DNA of 64,000 nucleotides from 20CM-2-55-15 sp964633285 (GTDB taxonomy: Bacteria; Acidobacteriota; Terriglobia; 20CM-2-55-15). The position numbers and the translations under genes are program-made. The DNA is taken from assembly GCA_964633285.1 (NCBI GenBank), contig CAZWGA010000023.1, forward strand, positions 1 through 64,000, given 5' to 3'. Under the pieces are notes generated by a model, which did not search any database, was not told where the DNA came from, and was given only the letters and a program-made list of their open reading frames with translations. Below, one piece after another: positions 51,333-60,739 of this stretch. How positions within the stretch are numbered: position 1 is the first letter of the stretch; each line of letters opens with the position of its first letter.

Positions 51333-53795
51333 ATGACTTTTCTTCAGGATATCCGTTATGCCATTCGCATGTTGAGGCGCAGCGCGGGACTCACGCTGGT
51401 CATCATTGCGTCGCTCGCGATAGGCATCGGCGCCAACACGGCGATTTTCAGCGTCGTCAATGCGCTCTTGATAAAGCCGCTGCCTTATCCCGAATCCGGG
51501 CGTCTGGCGATGCTGTGGCTGCGGTCGCCGGGAATTAACATTCCGCAGGACTGGCCGTCGCCCGGGCAGTACATCGATATTCAGAACGAGAATCAGTCGT
51601 TCGATGCATTGTCGATTTCGCGTGGGCAAAGCGCCACGCTGATGGGATTGGACGAGGCGCAGTACGTGGAAATGCTCGAGACGTCATCAAGTCTCTTTCC
51701 GTTGCTGGGCGCGAAGCCGCTTTACGGCCGTCTGCTTCGTCCGGATGAAGACAAGCCGGGGCAGCCCGCTGTTGTGATTCTGAGTTATGAGTTCTGGCGG
51801 CGCTCATTCGGCGCCGATCCCAAAGTCGTCGGCAGGATCCTGACCTTGAACGGAATCGGGCGGGGTAGTGGAGACAACAAAAATCAATACGAAGTCGTGG
51901 GCGTTCTTGCTCCGGATTTTCTATTGAACGGCGAGATCATGCCGACCGTGGGCAGTATCCAGAAGATGGATATCTTTCTATCGCTCCCGCTTGCGGCAGA
52001 CGCCGCGACCACCAGGCGCTTCGATGAAAACTTCAACATCATGGCGCGCGTGAAACCTGGCGTAACGATGGCGCAGGCCAGGAGCGATGTTGCAGCCATC
52101 GCGGGCCGGATTCGTGAAAAAGACAAACGCGATCGCACATTCACGATCGACGTTGTGCCGCTCATCGAATCTGTCGTTGGAAATGTCCGCCTCGCGTTAC
52201 TGGTCTTAATGGGCTCGGTAACGCTGGTTCTGCTGATTGCCAGCGCGAACGTCGCCAACCTGCTGTTGACGCGCGCCGCCAGCCGTCAGAAGGAAGTCGC
52301 GGTGCGCACAGCGCTCGGCGCAAGCCGCTTTCGGCTCGTTCGTCAATTGCTGACGGAGAGCACGTTACTCGGTTTGATGGGTGGCGCTGCCGGTCTGCTC
52401 GTTGCCAAAGCGTCGCTTGAAGTGGTGCGGAACATCAATCCCGGAAATATCCCGCGCCTCGAAGCCATCACACTCGACGGCGGGGTTCTTGTTTTCACGT
52501 TTAGCGTGTCGATTATTACCGGCTTGCTGTTTGGCCTCGTTCCCGCGCTTCGTGTCGCGCGCGTAGACCTGAATACTTCCATGAAAGCGGGCGGCCGGAA
52601 CACTCAGGGTGATGCAGGTTTGGGCGGTTCGCGGCGGCGGCTTCGCAGTCTTCTCGTTGTCGCGGAGGTTGCGATTTCCCTAATGCTCCTCGTTGGCGCC
52701 GGACTGCTGCTTCGCACGTTCATCCGCCTGACCAAAATCTCTCCCGGCTTTGAACCGGGCGGCGTCATTTCGATGAGGCAGGGTCCGACTGCGCGGCGGT
52801 TTCAGAACCGCGACGAGGCGATGGCGGCATTCTATCGTCCGTTTAACGATGCGCTCGCCGCTGTCCCCGGCGTAACGGTGCGCGGCGCCGTGTCGGCTCT
52901 TCCGTTCACGGGATCCGTCGGTTGGGGATCGATTAACGTCGAAGGCTGGACGCCGCAGCCAGGCCAGGAATTGCAGGTCGATCAACGTAGCGCGACTCCC
53001 GGCTACTTCAAGACGATGAGAATTCCACTGTTGAGAGGCCGGGTGTTCAACGACTACGACCTCCCGGCGAACGCCGATCCGGTCTGTGTCATCGACGAGA
53101 AGTTTGCTCAACGCTTCTGGCCGAACGGCGACCCCATCGGAAAGCATCTGTGGAACGATCCGAAACGAAAGATCACAATCGTGGGTGTTGTCGGCAATGT
53201 GAAGCAATACGGCCTGGACATCGACGGCCGCATGGTGGTGTATCGCCCGACACCAAACGCCGGATGGCAGGTCGCGAGAACATCATCCGATCCCGCAACC
53301 GTTGCCGCCGCGATGGTGAAAAAAATTCATGAGTTCGATCCAACCATGACAGTCATTGATGTGCAGACAATGACCGACCGGATGGGCAGTTCACTCGCGC
53401 GACAGCGCTTTTCAACGGCGATGCTGGGCGCGTTCGCCGTGTTTGCGCTGATTCTGGCGATTGTCGGAGTCTACGGCGTCATGTCGCATCTGGTCACCCA
53501 AGGCGCGCACGATATCGGAGTGCGCATGGCGCTGGGCGCCGAGCGCAGAAGTATTCTTTTGCTCGTGCTGCGTCAGGGCATTGAACTCGCAGGCGCCGGA
53601 GTCGTGCTTGGATTGATCGGCGCTGCGGCGCTCACACGGCTCATGGCGGGACTCCTGTTTGGCGTCGCAGCCACGGATGTGCTCACGTTCTCTTCAGCAT
53701 CCATGGCCCTTCTGGCAACCGCGATGCTTGCCACGTACGTTCCGGCGATGCGCGCGACACGAGTCGATCCCGTGGTCGCGTTGCGAGACGAGTAG
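51333..53795 (+). CDS. ADOP-type ABC transporter permease (MacB/FtsX family)
   Basis: An 820-residue permease with the same layout as the one at 30471: FLQDIRYAIRMLRRSAGLT, LTLVIIASLAIGIGANTAIFS, a periplasmic domain, SANVANLLLTRAASRQKEVAVRTALGAS, second periplasmic domain, and a final HDIGVRMALGAERRSIL...VDPVVALRDE. No ATPase is adjacent. The ATG at 51333 lacks a strong Shine-Dalgarno, but the frame upstream reads through the divergent promoter region and is not credible. Confidence 0.88.
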   Translation: MTFLQDIRYAIRMLRRSAGLTLVIIASLAIGIGANTAIFSVVNALLIKPLPYPESGRLAMLWLRSPGINIPQDWPSPGQYIDIQNENQSFDALSISRGQSATLMGLDEAQYVEMLETSSSLFPLLGAKPLYGRLLRPDEDKPGQPAVVILSYEFWRRSFGADPKVVGRILTLNGIGRGSGDNKNQYEVVGVLAPDFLLNGEIMPTVGSIQKMDIFLSLPLAADAATTRRFDENFNIMARVKPGVTMAQARSDVAAIAGRIREKDKRDRTFTIDVVPLIESVVGNVRLALLVLMGSVTLVLLIASANVANLLLTRAASRQKEVAVRTALGASRFRLVRQLLTESTLLGLMGGAAGLLVAKASLEVVRNINPGNIPRLEAITLDGGVLVFTFSVSIITGLLFGLVPALRVARVDLNTSMKAGGRNTQGDAGLGGSRRRLRSLLVVAEVAISLMLLVGAGLLLRTFIRLTKISPGFEPGGVISMRQGPTARRFQNRDEAMAAFYRPFNDALAAVPGVTVRGAVSALPFTGSVGWGSINVEGWTPQPGQELQVDQRSATPGYFKTMRIPLLRGRVFNDYDLPANADPVCVIDEKFAQRFWPNGDPIGKHLWNDPKRKITIVGVVGNVKQYGLDIDGRMVVYRPTPNAGWQVARTSSDPATVAAAMVKKIHEFDPTMTVIDVQTMTDRMGSSLARQRFSTAMLGAFAVFALILAIVGVYGVMSHLVTQGAHDIGVRMALGAERRSILLLVLRQGIELAGAGVVLGLIGAAALTRLMAGLLFGVAATDVLTFSSASMALLATAMLATYVPAMRATRVDPVVALRDE

Positions 53796-53836
53796 ATTCA
53801 TCTTTAATCACTGTGACCAATCTTCGCGGAGGAGAT

Positions 53837-54649
53837 ATGTGGGGATTTCGGACAATCGGTTTGGTCTTACTCATGGTCATCATTACAGCCGCCGGGTCTG
53901 CGCAGACGAGTGCGGCACAAGGCAACGCGCAGCAAAGGCTTCAGGACAAATTGGACATACAGGCTTTGATCGTGCGTTACGGAACGGCGCTGGACACGCT
54001 GGATGCGGACGCATATGCCGGAGTGTTTACGGCGGACGCCGAGCTCGACGTTGCCGGGAATGTGCGTAAGGGACGGCAGCAGATCCGGGAAATCGTCACC
54101 GGCCTTCAGCGAACCCGCGACGAAAACAAAGCCAAAGGCGTTTCCGCGCCGGCTCTCTATCACGTCATCAGCAACACGGCCATCGAGATTCTCAACAACG
54201 GCGAGGCGCGTCACCATTCCTACTGGCAGACCGTTCGCGTCGGCCCGAACAATCAGGTGACTGTCGGCGCTATCGGTCAATACGAAGATGTGATCGTGAA
54301 GCGCGACGGCCAATGGCTGATTCGTTCGCGCAAGATCACTCCGTTCACGGATGGCACTCCGGCAGCCGCCGCTCAGGCTGCGCGGCCGGCTACTGCGGAT
54401 TCATCCGCTGCCGCGCGGCTCCAGCGTCTGGAGGACATGGAGGAAATCAGGACCCTGTTGCTGGATTACGGCCGGTTTCTGGATTCGCGAGACCTGCCGG
54501 CATACTCGCGTCTCTTCGCAAAAGATGGCGAGTGGGTAGGCGGCTTCGGCTCGGCCCGTGGCCCGGAAGAAATCCTGGCCTTTATGCAGAAGAATCTGGG
54601 AACCGGTCCGAACCGCGGCAACACCTTTCAACAAACCTCGATTTCCTAA
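53837..54649 (+). CDS. Secreted SnoaL-like (NTF2 fold) double-domain protein, C-terminally truncated
   Basis: A 270-residue protein with signal peptide (MWGFRTIGLVLLMVIITAAG). It has a complete SnoaL-like domain (about 35-165: LDIQALIVRYGTALDTLDAD...GQWLIRSRKI) and a second (about 195-270: MEEIRTLLLDYGRFLDSRDLPAY) that stops after 'GNTFQQTSIS', about half way through the usual domain. GGAGGAG precedes the ATG at 53837. The DNA after the stop belongs to an unrelated gene, so the truncation seems to be a deletion junction. Confidence 0.75.
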   Translation: MWGFRTIGLVLLMVIITAAGSAQTSAAQGNAQQRLQDKLDIQALIVRYGTALDTLDADAYAGVFTADAELDVAGNVRKGRQQIREIVTGLQRTRDENKAKGVSAPALYHVISNTAIEILNNGEARHHSYWQTVRVGPNNQVTVGAIGQYEDVIVKRDGQWLIRSRKITPFTDGTPAAAAQAARPATADSSAAARLQRLEDMEEIRTLLLDYGRFLDSRDLPAYSRLFAKDGEWVGGFGSARGPEEILAFMQKNLGTGPNRGNTFQQTSIS

Positions 54650-54651
54650 TT

Positions 54652-55124
54652 TCAATTGGAGCGTTTCGTTCGGCGAAGAACTCGTGCCGCTTTTCGGACC
54701 GAAATGTCAAACGCCGATCGAGTTCGAAGGACGGCAAGAATTCAACGGAAAGCCAGTTCTGGCTTATCGCTTCCGTTCTGAGCCGAATGGATGTTTTGGT
54801 ACCTACGCCGTCCAACACGGCTTCATCGTCACTCACACGAAACAGTACAATCCCGCCCACACTGGACGATTTCTCATCGAAGATCCCGGCGGCAGCGTCA
54901 TCCAGTTTGAGTCCGAAGCGCACGAGTTCCCGAAGGATTTCGGAGCGGATACGCTGCGTCAAACAACGACATGGAGCTATGTGAAAATCGGCGATGAATC
55001 GCATTTGCTGCCTGTTGCCGCGGAAGTCATTGGCGGCTCCACACAAGGCGATCTGTGGCACGCCGTCATTGAATACAAGAATCATCGCCACTTCGAGGCG
55101 AACACGACTTTTACCTTTAAGTAA
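54652..55124 (+). pseudogene. 5'-truncated gene fragment (C-terminal part of a secreted beta protein)
   Basis: A continuous frame reading FNWSVSFGEELVPLFGPKCQ...WSYVKIGDESHLLPVAAEVIGG...WHAVIEYKNHRHFEANTTF and ending at 55124. It is protein-like but has no start codon or RBS of its own and begins right behind the SnoaL stop. It is best read as the last 155 residues of a separate, longer gene whose 5' part was deleted. It is in another frame than the SnoaL gene. Function unknown. Confidence 0.65.
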
Positions 55125-55131
55125 TCCGGAG

Positions 55132-57384
55132 CTAATCGCCGCTGACGGCGACCGGACGTGACGCTACGGCCGGATACTCTTTCCGTTTCGGACGAATGCT
55201 TGCGACGAACAGGACCAGCGCGACGGCGCCCAACGCGAAGAGTGTATCGCCCGGAACGCGGAGCCAGCGGAGCGTTTGCATGAGTGGCGTGCCGAGAAAC
55301 TCCGGGCTTCTCGCATACCAGTAACCATGATCGACAGCGGCCCACGTTTGAAAAAGTCCGACAGGAAGCAGGCTTCCGACGCACATTGCAAACAGGCCAA
55401 CGTTCATGGACCAGAATGCAAACTTGAGCCGGCGTTCTTTCCATTCCGCTTCAGGAACGAGCACGCGCAGACAAACGAGCATCAACCCGATTCCCAACAT
55501 TCCATAAACGCCAAACAACGCCGCATGGCCGTGCAGTGGGGTCGTGTTCAGACCCTGCATGTAATACAGCGCAATGGGCGGGTTGATCATGAAACCGAAC
55601 AATCCTGCGCCCACCATGTTCCAAAAGGCGACGGCCACGAAAAAGTAGATCGGCCATCGATATCGTGCCGTCCATTCGGTAAGCCGGCCGCGGCGCAGAT
55701 CATCGACCGCGGCGTAGGCGATCATGATCAGAGGCACTACTTCGAGAGCGCTGAATACCGATCCAAACGCAAGCGTGACTGTCGGCGTTCCACTGAAGTA
55801 AAGATGATGCCCGGTACCGATGATGCCGCCGGCCAGGTAAGTGATCGCCGAGAGCAGCGCGCCTTCCGCGGCAACCCTGGGACGGATCAACTTCAGTTGC
55901 GTAAAGAAGAATGCGATGACGGTTGTCGCAAAGACTTCAAAGAAACCTTCGACCCAAAGATGGACAACCCACCAGCGCCAGTATTCGACGATCGACAGAT
56001 TGCTGTGCTGTCCCCATGTCAGACCGGCGCCGTAGAACAAACCGATCGCACCGGCGGAAAGCAGGAACAGCTTGAGCAATGGCCGGCTCTCTTCAGCGGC
56101 GCGAAGCGCAGGACGAATCGCGCGGACAACCAATCCGAACCAGATCAGTAAACCGGCAAATAGCAGCATCTGCCAGCCACGGCCAAGATCGACATACTCG
56201 TAACCTTGATGACCCCAGTAAAACGACACGTTGTCCGACAGACGATTGGCCACCGACAGCCACTCGCCCGACATCGAACCGGCGACGACTACAAGCAGCG
56301 CGCCGAACAATACATTGACGCCAAGCCGCTGCCGCTTCGGCTCCACGCCACTCACAAGCGGTCCGATAAACAAACCTGCGGCAAGCCACGCCGTCGCGAT
56401 CCAGAAAATTCCGAGTTGAACATGCCAGGTGCGTGTCACGCTGTAGGGCAGCCATTTGGCGAGAGGGATTCCGTAGAATCCGCCGCCTTCGACCCCGTAG
56501 TGAGCCGTAACGATACCGACAATAATTTGTGCAAGAATCAACGCGGCGACGACCCAGAAGTATTTCAGGGTCGCGCGCTGCGACGGAGTCGCACGCCAGC
56601 GAATCAACGGATCTTCGGCAGGAATCGCCGGGAGTTCTTCGCTGCCCTTCCTCGACGCGTACCACCACACCATTGCGGAAATTCCGGCCAGCAGCATGAT
56701 GATGCTGACGCCGGTCCAGAGAACCGTGTCTCCCGTCGCTCGATTGCCCACTAATGGTTCGTGCGGCCAGTTGTGCGTGTACGTGACCGTATCGTTGGGT
56801 CGATTTGTCGATGCGCACCACGAAGACCAGAATACAAATGTTGCAAGTGCGTGGCGCCTCTCCCCTGTCGACACGGCGCCCGCAGGAATGGCGTAGGCGG
56901 TCTCGCCTTTGCTGAAGACGCCGTCGTAATGGGCGGCAACAGAGTCGAACGCCCGGGCTCGAATGTCGTCGATGACGATGATGTTCTTCTGCCGATCGTA
57001 AGTATTGTTTCGATACATCGATTGCAGTCTCGCTTGCAATCGAGCCTGATCCTCAATCGGCAAACGGTCGAATGGAGCCGCGAACTGCTTCTGCGACCAC
57101 TCGTTCAATACATAGGTCAATTCGCGATGCAGCCAGTCGGCCGTCCAGTCGGGAGCCACGTAGGATCCGTGTCCCCATATCGAACCGACTTGCATGCCGC
57201 CAAGTGACTGCCAGACGTTTTGCCCTTTCGCAATCTCACCGGCCGCAACGACCTCGCGTCCATCGGCAGTCATCACGCGATCGGGAATCGGCGGCATCTC
57301 CTGATAAATCCGCCCACCGATCCAGCCTAAAACGGAAAACGACGCGACCACGACGATCGCGCCGATCAACCAAAGCCTCTTCAT
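55132..57384 (-). CDS. norB: Quinol-dependent nitric oxide reductase (qNOR)
   Basis: A 750-residue single-chain NO reductase of the heme-copper superfamily, with about 14 membrane helices. The N-terminal extension (QNVWQSLGGMQVGSIWGHGSY) replaces the cytochrome c subunit, as in qNOR. The catalytic core shows HLWVEGFFEVFATT (His, with the FeB-site Glu) and HGHAALFGVYGMLGIGLML (paired His). It reduces NO to N2O in the inner membrane. The ATG at 57384 (MKRLWLIGAIV) was chosen over an upstream start. No nir, nnr or other denitrification gene is nearby, so NO detoxification is the likely use. Confidence 0.92.
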   Translation of the reverse strand: MKRLWLIGAIVVVASFSVLGWIGGRIYQEMPPIPDRVMTADGREVVAAGEIAKGQNVWQSLGGMQVGSIWGHGSYVAPDWTADWLHRELTYVLNEWSQKQFAAPFDRLPIEDQARLQARLQSMYRNNTYDRQKNIIVIDDIRARAFDSVAAHYDGVFSKGETAYAIPAGAVSTGERRHALATFVFWSSWCASTNRPNDTVTYTHNWPHEPLVGNRATGDTVLWTGVSIIMLLAGISAMVWWYASRKGSEELPAIPAEDPLIRWRATPSQRATLKYFWVVAALILAQIIVGIVTAHYGVEGGGFYGIPLAKWLPYSVTRTWHVQLGIFWIATAWLAAGLFIGPLVSGVEPKRQRLGVNVLFGALLVVVAGSMSGEWLSVANRLSDNVSFYWGHQGYEYVDLGRGWQMLLFAGLLIWFGLVVRAIRPALRAAEESRPLLKLFLLSAGAIGLFYGAGLTWGQHSNLSIVEYWRWWVVHLWVEGFFEVFATTVIAFFFTQLKLIRPRVAAEGALLSAITYLAGGIIGTGHHLYFSGTPTVTLAFGSVFSALEVVPLIMIAYAAVDDLRRGRLTEWTARYRWPIYFFVAVAFWNMVGAGLFGFMINPPIALYYMQGLNTTPLHGHAALFGVYGMLGIGLMLVCLRVLVPEAEWKERRLKFAFWSMNVGLFAMCVGSLLPVGLFQTWAAVDHGYWYARSPEFLGTPLMQTLRWLRVPGDTLFALGAVALVLFVASIRPKRKEYPAVASRPVAVSGD

Positions 57385-57568
57385 AAGTTCACCCCAGCAA
57401 GTGCACTCACTTTTGAAGGACATTCTGGCAACGGCATTACCAAAGCTTATTCGGCTGAGATGTCAGGAGTTGGCTGCAGGCAGAGGAATCGTGGTTTTGA
57501 CAGGTTGTCGAAATCGTCGAAGAACGGGCTCAGGAAGGGGACAGTTTGTCAGACACGGCGTGTTGCCG

Positions 57569-58174
57569 TTACAGAATCTCTTTAAAGTCGAAGTTGAAAC
57601 CGGAAAGGACTGGGTCACCACTGAGAATCGAGGGATTGTCGATGCGCTCGGGCTGCTGGCCTGGCCCATAAACGATGGCAAGATTGTCGATCGGGTCGAG
57701 CAGCCATCCGAGCCGCGCGCCATTCGCGATGTACTCCTCCATTTTGGATTGAAGACCGGAGAGCCGGTCCGAATGGGAACGAAGTTCGAGCACGAAATCC
57801 GGACAAATCTCGTGGAAGTGTTCCTGTTCTTCTTTCGTAAAACGTTTCCAGCGTTTCTTCGTAATCCAGGCTCCGTCCGGCGATCGTTTTGCGCCGTTAG
57901 GTAGTGTGAATATAGCCGAAGATCCGAAAAATACTCCGGTCCCATCCTGCGTTGTCCAGAGTCCAAGACGCATGGTGATGATAGCGTTCTTACGGTCCGT
58001 GTCCGGCTTGGCCGGTGACATGATGATCAACTCTCCGTCCGCGGTAAGTTCCATTCGAAAGTCGCGATTGTCGCTACAAAAGCGGAAAAATTGATCGCCG
58101 GTGAAGCCGATATTCTTCACATTTAGAGTGAGCCGGAGTGCGGTTTCTCGTTCGATCGCCGGAGGTCTCGCCAT
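57569..58174 (-). CDS. Uma2 family (PD-(D/E)XK-like) nuclease, copy 1
   Basis: A 201-residue protein starting MARPPAIERETALRLTLN with the Uma2/DUF820 core: RMELTADGELIIMSP, CPDFVLELRS (Asp-x-Glu-Leu active-site strand), and KMEEYIANGARLGWLLDP. Such proteins are predicted restriction-like nucleases; partner and target are unknown. It is the downstream member of a tandem pair. Confidence 0.85.
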   Translation of the reverse strand: MARPPAIERETALRLTLNVKNIGFTGDQFFRFCSDNRDFRMELTADGELIIMSPAKPDTDRKNAIITMRLGLWTTQDGTGVFFGSSAIFTLPNGAKRSPDGAWITKKRWKRFTKEEQEHFHEICPDFVLELRSHSDRLSGLQSKMEEYIANGARLGWLLDPIDNLAIVYGPGQQPERIDNPSILSGDPVLSGFNFDFKEIL

Positions 58175-58322
58175 ATTTGCCTCTGAGCCGACATCATAAT
58201 TCCACTCCGGTCGCCTTGCAATCAGCGAACCAGGAATCCACGATCAGATTCGTGACACCGCAGAGTGGGGTCAGGACACAAATTCTGCTTCCCGAGCAGA
58301 TTCGTTTTGACCGCGAATTCGA

Positions 58323-58928
58323 CTATAGAATCTCTTTAAAGTCGAAGTTGAAACCGGGAAGGACTGGATCACCACTGAGAATCGCGGGATTGTCGATGCG
58401 CTCGGGCTGGCGGCCCGGCCGATAAACAATGGCAAGATTGTCGATCGGGTCGAGCAGCCATCCGAGTCGCGCGCCATTCGCGATGTACTCTTCCATTTTG
58501 GATTGAAGCTCAGAGAGCCGGTCCGAAGGAGAGCGCAGTTCGAGCACGAAATCCGGGCAGACCTCTGTGAACTTCTCCTTCTCCTCTTTGGTGAACCGGT
58601 TCCATCGGCTCTTCAGAATCCATGAAGCATCGGGCGACCGTTTAGCGCCGTTCGGCAGCGTCAATTCCGAAGAGGAGTCAAACACTTCACCGCTACCGTC
58701 CTGTTCGGCCCAAATACCGAGCCGTAGGTTAATTCTTGCGTTCTTTCGCCCAGTCTCCAGATTTGTCGGTGACATGATGATCAACTCTCCGTCCGCGGTG
58801 AGTTCGATTCGAAAGTCGCGATTGTCGCTACAAAAGCGGAAAAATTGATCGTCGGTGAAGCCGACATTCTTCACATTCAAGGTCAGCCGGATTGCGGTAT
58901 CTCGCTCGATTGCCGGAGGTCTCGCCAT
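58323..58928 (-). CDS. Uma2 family nuclease, copy 2
   Basis: A 201-residue protein nearly identical in layout to copy 1, starting MARPPAIERDTAIRLTLN. It retains FRIELTADGELIIMSP, CPDFVLELRS, YIANGARLGWLLDP and the ending FNFDFKEIL. Most differences cluster in the middle (about residues 55-110). The upstream 80 bases are also shared with copy 1, so the whole unit was duplicated. Confidence 0.85.
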   Translation of the reverse strand: MARPPAIERDTAIRLTLNVKNVGFTDDQFFRFCSDNRDFRIELTADGELIIMSPTNLETGRKNARINLRLGIWAEQDGSGEVFDSSSELTLPNGAKRSPDASWILKSRWNRFTKEEKEKFTEVCPDFVLELRSPSDRLSELQSKMEEYIANGARLGWLLDPIDNLAIVYRPGRQPERIDNPAILSGDPVLPGFNFDFKEIL

Positions 58929-59085
58929 ATTTGCCTCTGAACCGACATCATAATTCCACGCCGGGCGTCCCGCAATCCGCGAACCAGAAATCCACGATCA
59001 CGGCACGATCTCGCTTTTTCGCACGCTCTCGTGCTAGGCTGACCTCCGTCTTCTTCAAACTTCGCCGAACAGGAGGGCTCGTTTC

Positions 59086-59160
59086 ATGGAAAACACCTAT
59101 CCAATGGTTGCCAAAATCACTGGCACTACATTCGCGCCTGTCCTCGGCGGATCTCTCTGA
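59086..59160 (+). CDS. Possible 24-residue leader peptide upstream of rsgA
   Basis: ATG 59086 with AGGAGG about nine bases upstream opens a short frame (MENTYPMVAKITGTTFAPVL, then GGSL) and stops at TGA 59158. The 143 bases to rsgA are GC-rich with several short inverted repeats. A translated leader controlling rsgA is possible; a chance frame is equally so. Confidence 0.3.
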   Translation: MENTYPMVAKITGTTFAPVLGGSL

Positions 59161-59303
59161 TCGCCTGACGCAGGCCCGATCCCAAAACCAAAACTGAACT
59201 GATCTAAAACTTTTCCGGGCACTCGCGCTCCGGGCGCCGCGTATTTCCACGCGCGCGACCGGACCACGCCGCGCCTCGGACACTATTTATTTGGAGAATC
59301 CAA

Positions 59304-60335
59304 GTGAAATCTCATTCGCACGATTCCGTTCATGAATTGACCGCTCGCGTTGTCGAGGAACAGCGCGGCAGCTATCGTCTGCTGAGCGAAGACACCGAAT
59401 ACCTGGCCGATTTGGCCGGACGGCTCCGGCACTGGGCCGGAGTCCGGGCCGCGCTTCCCGCCGTGGGCGACTGGGTGCGCGCCGTGGCCGGCACGCGGGG
59501 CACCGGCCGGGCCGTGATACACGAAGTGCTGCCGCGCTGGAGCCGTATCTCGCGCAGCGCGGCCGGCAACCCGACCGAGGAGCAAGTGCTCGCAGCGAAC
59601 GTGGACACCGCGTTCATCGTTACTTCTCTGAATCTGGATCTGAATCCACGCCGGCTCCAGCGCTACGTGACACTGGCCCGAAACGGCGGCGTCACGCCGG
59701 TAGTCTTACTCACGAAGGCTGACCTTTGCGCCAACACCGAAAGCGCTGTGGCCGAGGTCGCGGCGGCGACGCCCGGAGTGGCGGTGCACGCGATGAGCGT
59801 CTGGCTCGATCAGGGTCTCGAGGCCCTCAAGCCCTATCTCGCTGCCGGAAAAACCTGCGTCCTGCTCGGCTCTTCGGGTACAGGAAAATCCACGATCGTG
59901 AACCACCTGCTGGGCGTGGAGGTGTTGCGCGTCTCGCCGGTACGTGATAGCGACGGCCGCGGCCGCCATACGACCACCCATCGCGAGCTGATTCGCCTGC
60001 CCGGCGGCGCGTTCCTGATCGACACGCCGGGACTCCGCGAGATCCAGCTCTGGAACGTTGACGAAGACGAAGGTCTCGAGCAGGCCTTTGGCGACATCGC
60101 AAGCCTCGCGAAGGCCTGCCGGTTCAAGGACTGCCGGCACCAGGCCGAACCAGGCTGCGCCGTGAAAGCCGCGGTGGCGGAAGGAGCGCTCGAACCTGAA
60201 CGCCTCGCGAGCCTCGCGAAGCTTCAGCGCGAGCTGGCGTTTCTCGAACGCAAACAGGACAAACGCGCCCGGGCCGAGCACAAGAAAAAATATAGCGCAA
60301 TGAACCTGGCCAAACGGACGATCCAGTACCGCTGA
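59304..60335 (+). CDS. rsgA: Ribosome small-subunit-dependent GTPase RsgA
   Basis: A 343-residue circularly permuted GTPase that checks late 30S maturation. An OB fold comes first (residues 20-80), then the motif order G4-G1-G3: LLTKADL, P-loop GSSGTGKST, DTPGLRE, and a C-terminal zinc knuckle (CRFKDCRHQAEPGC). The GTG at 59304 has GGAG about eight bases upstream. Confidence 0.95.
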   Translation: MKSHSHDSVHELTARVVEEQRGSYRLLSEDTEYLADLAGRLRHWAGVRAALPAVGDWVRAVAGTRGTGRAVIHEVLPRWSRISRSAAGNPTEEQVLAANVDTAFIVTSLNLDLNPRRLQRYVTLARNGGVTPVVLLTKADLCANTESAVAEVAAATPGVAVHAMSVWLDQGLEALKPYLAAGKTCVLLGSSGTGKSTIVNHLLGVEVLRVSPVRDSDGRGRHTTTHRELIRLPGGAFLIDTPGLREIQLWNVDEDEGLEQAFGDIASLAKACRFKDCRHQAEPGCAVKAAVAEGALEPERLASLAKLQRELAFLERKQDKRARAEHKKKYSAMNLAKRTIQYR

Positions 60336-60350
60336 GCGGCCCGCTTGTCA

Positions 60351-60418
60351 GGTGCTCCGCCAAGACGATGAGCACCCTTGGCATCCTCGCTTTCTGCAGG
60401 ACCTCGGGCCTTTGCCCG
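60351..60418 (+). terminator. Two hairpins after rsgA
   Basis: GGTGCT (60351-60356) pairs with AGCACC (60371-60376), and CGGGC (60405-60409) with GCCCG (60414-60418). Neither is followed by a T-run; possible terminator region of rsgA. Confidence 0.3.
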
Positions 60419-60490
60419 GCGGTCTCTCGGTGACCCGAGTTGCGAAACAATGATCTTGAAAGTGCGGCATTTTCACGCCATGCTTTTGCC

Positions 60491-60739
60491 GTGAAATCAA
60501 AAGTTCAACTCGACCGATCCAATCGGATCGTTCTTTCGAAGGATTTGCGCCGGGCGGCGGGATTTGAGACCGGACAGAGACTCAAAACGTCTGCCGCGCC
60601 TGGACGCATCGTACTGGAAGTGGAATCCAACTCTGCCGGTAAAGTCGTCAAGCGCGGCAAACTCAAGGTGTGGACTGGTTCGGTGATCGATCTGCCACTG
60701 GCAGATGCCGTCGAACGCTCCCGCCGATACGAACGATGA
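60491..60739 (+). CDS. AbrB/MazE-type (SpoVT-AbrB) antitoxin
   Basis: An 82-residue protein starting at GTG 60491, KSKVQLDRSNRIVLSKDLRRAAGF, the swapped-hairpin AbrB fold, with an Arg-rich end (RSRRYER). An ATG at 60440 is in frame but gives an unnatural extension. These antitoxins usually precede a PIN-domain toxin; here the toxin is only a remnant right after the stop, so the antitoxin is an orphan. Confidence 0.75.
   Translation: MKSKVQLDRSNRIVLSKDLRRAAGFETGQRLKTSAAPGRIVLEVESNSAGKVVKRGKLKVWTGSVIDLPLADAVERSRRYER

Larger units (their letters stand above)
57569..59010. repeat. Tandem gene duplication, about 754-base period
   Basis: Unit 1 (57569 to about 58255) and unit 2 (58323 to about 59010) each contain a Uma2 gene plus about 80 bases of its 5' flank (for example CATATTTGCCTCTGA with CATCATAATTCCAC). 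The spacer 58256-58322 is not shared. Confidence 0.8.

Noticed and set aside
57385..57568. NnrR/FNR site upstream of the NO reductase
   Set aside because: No TTGAT-N4-ATCAA or close variant could be found.
58268..58300. GGGTCAGGACACAAATT stretch as an IS200/REP remnant
   Set aside because: Single copy in the window with no arms or transposase; cannot be supported.
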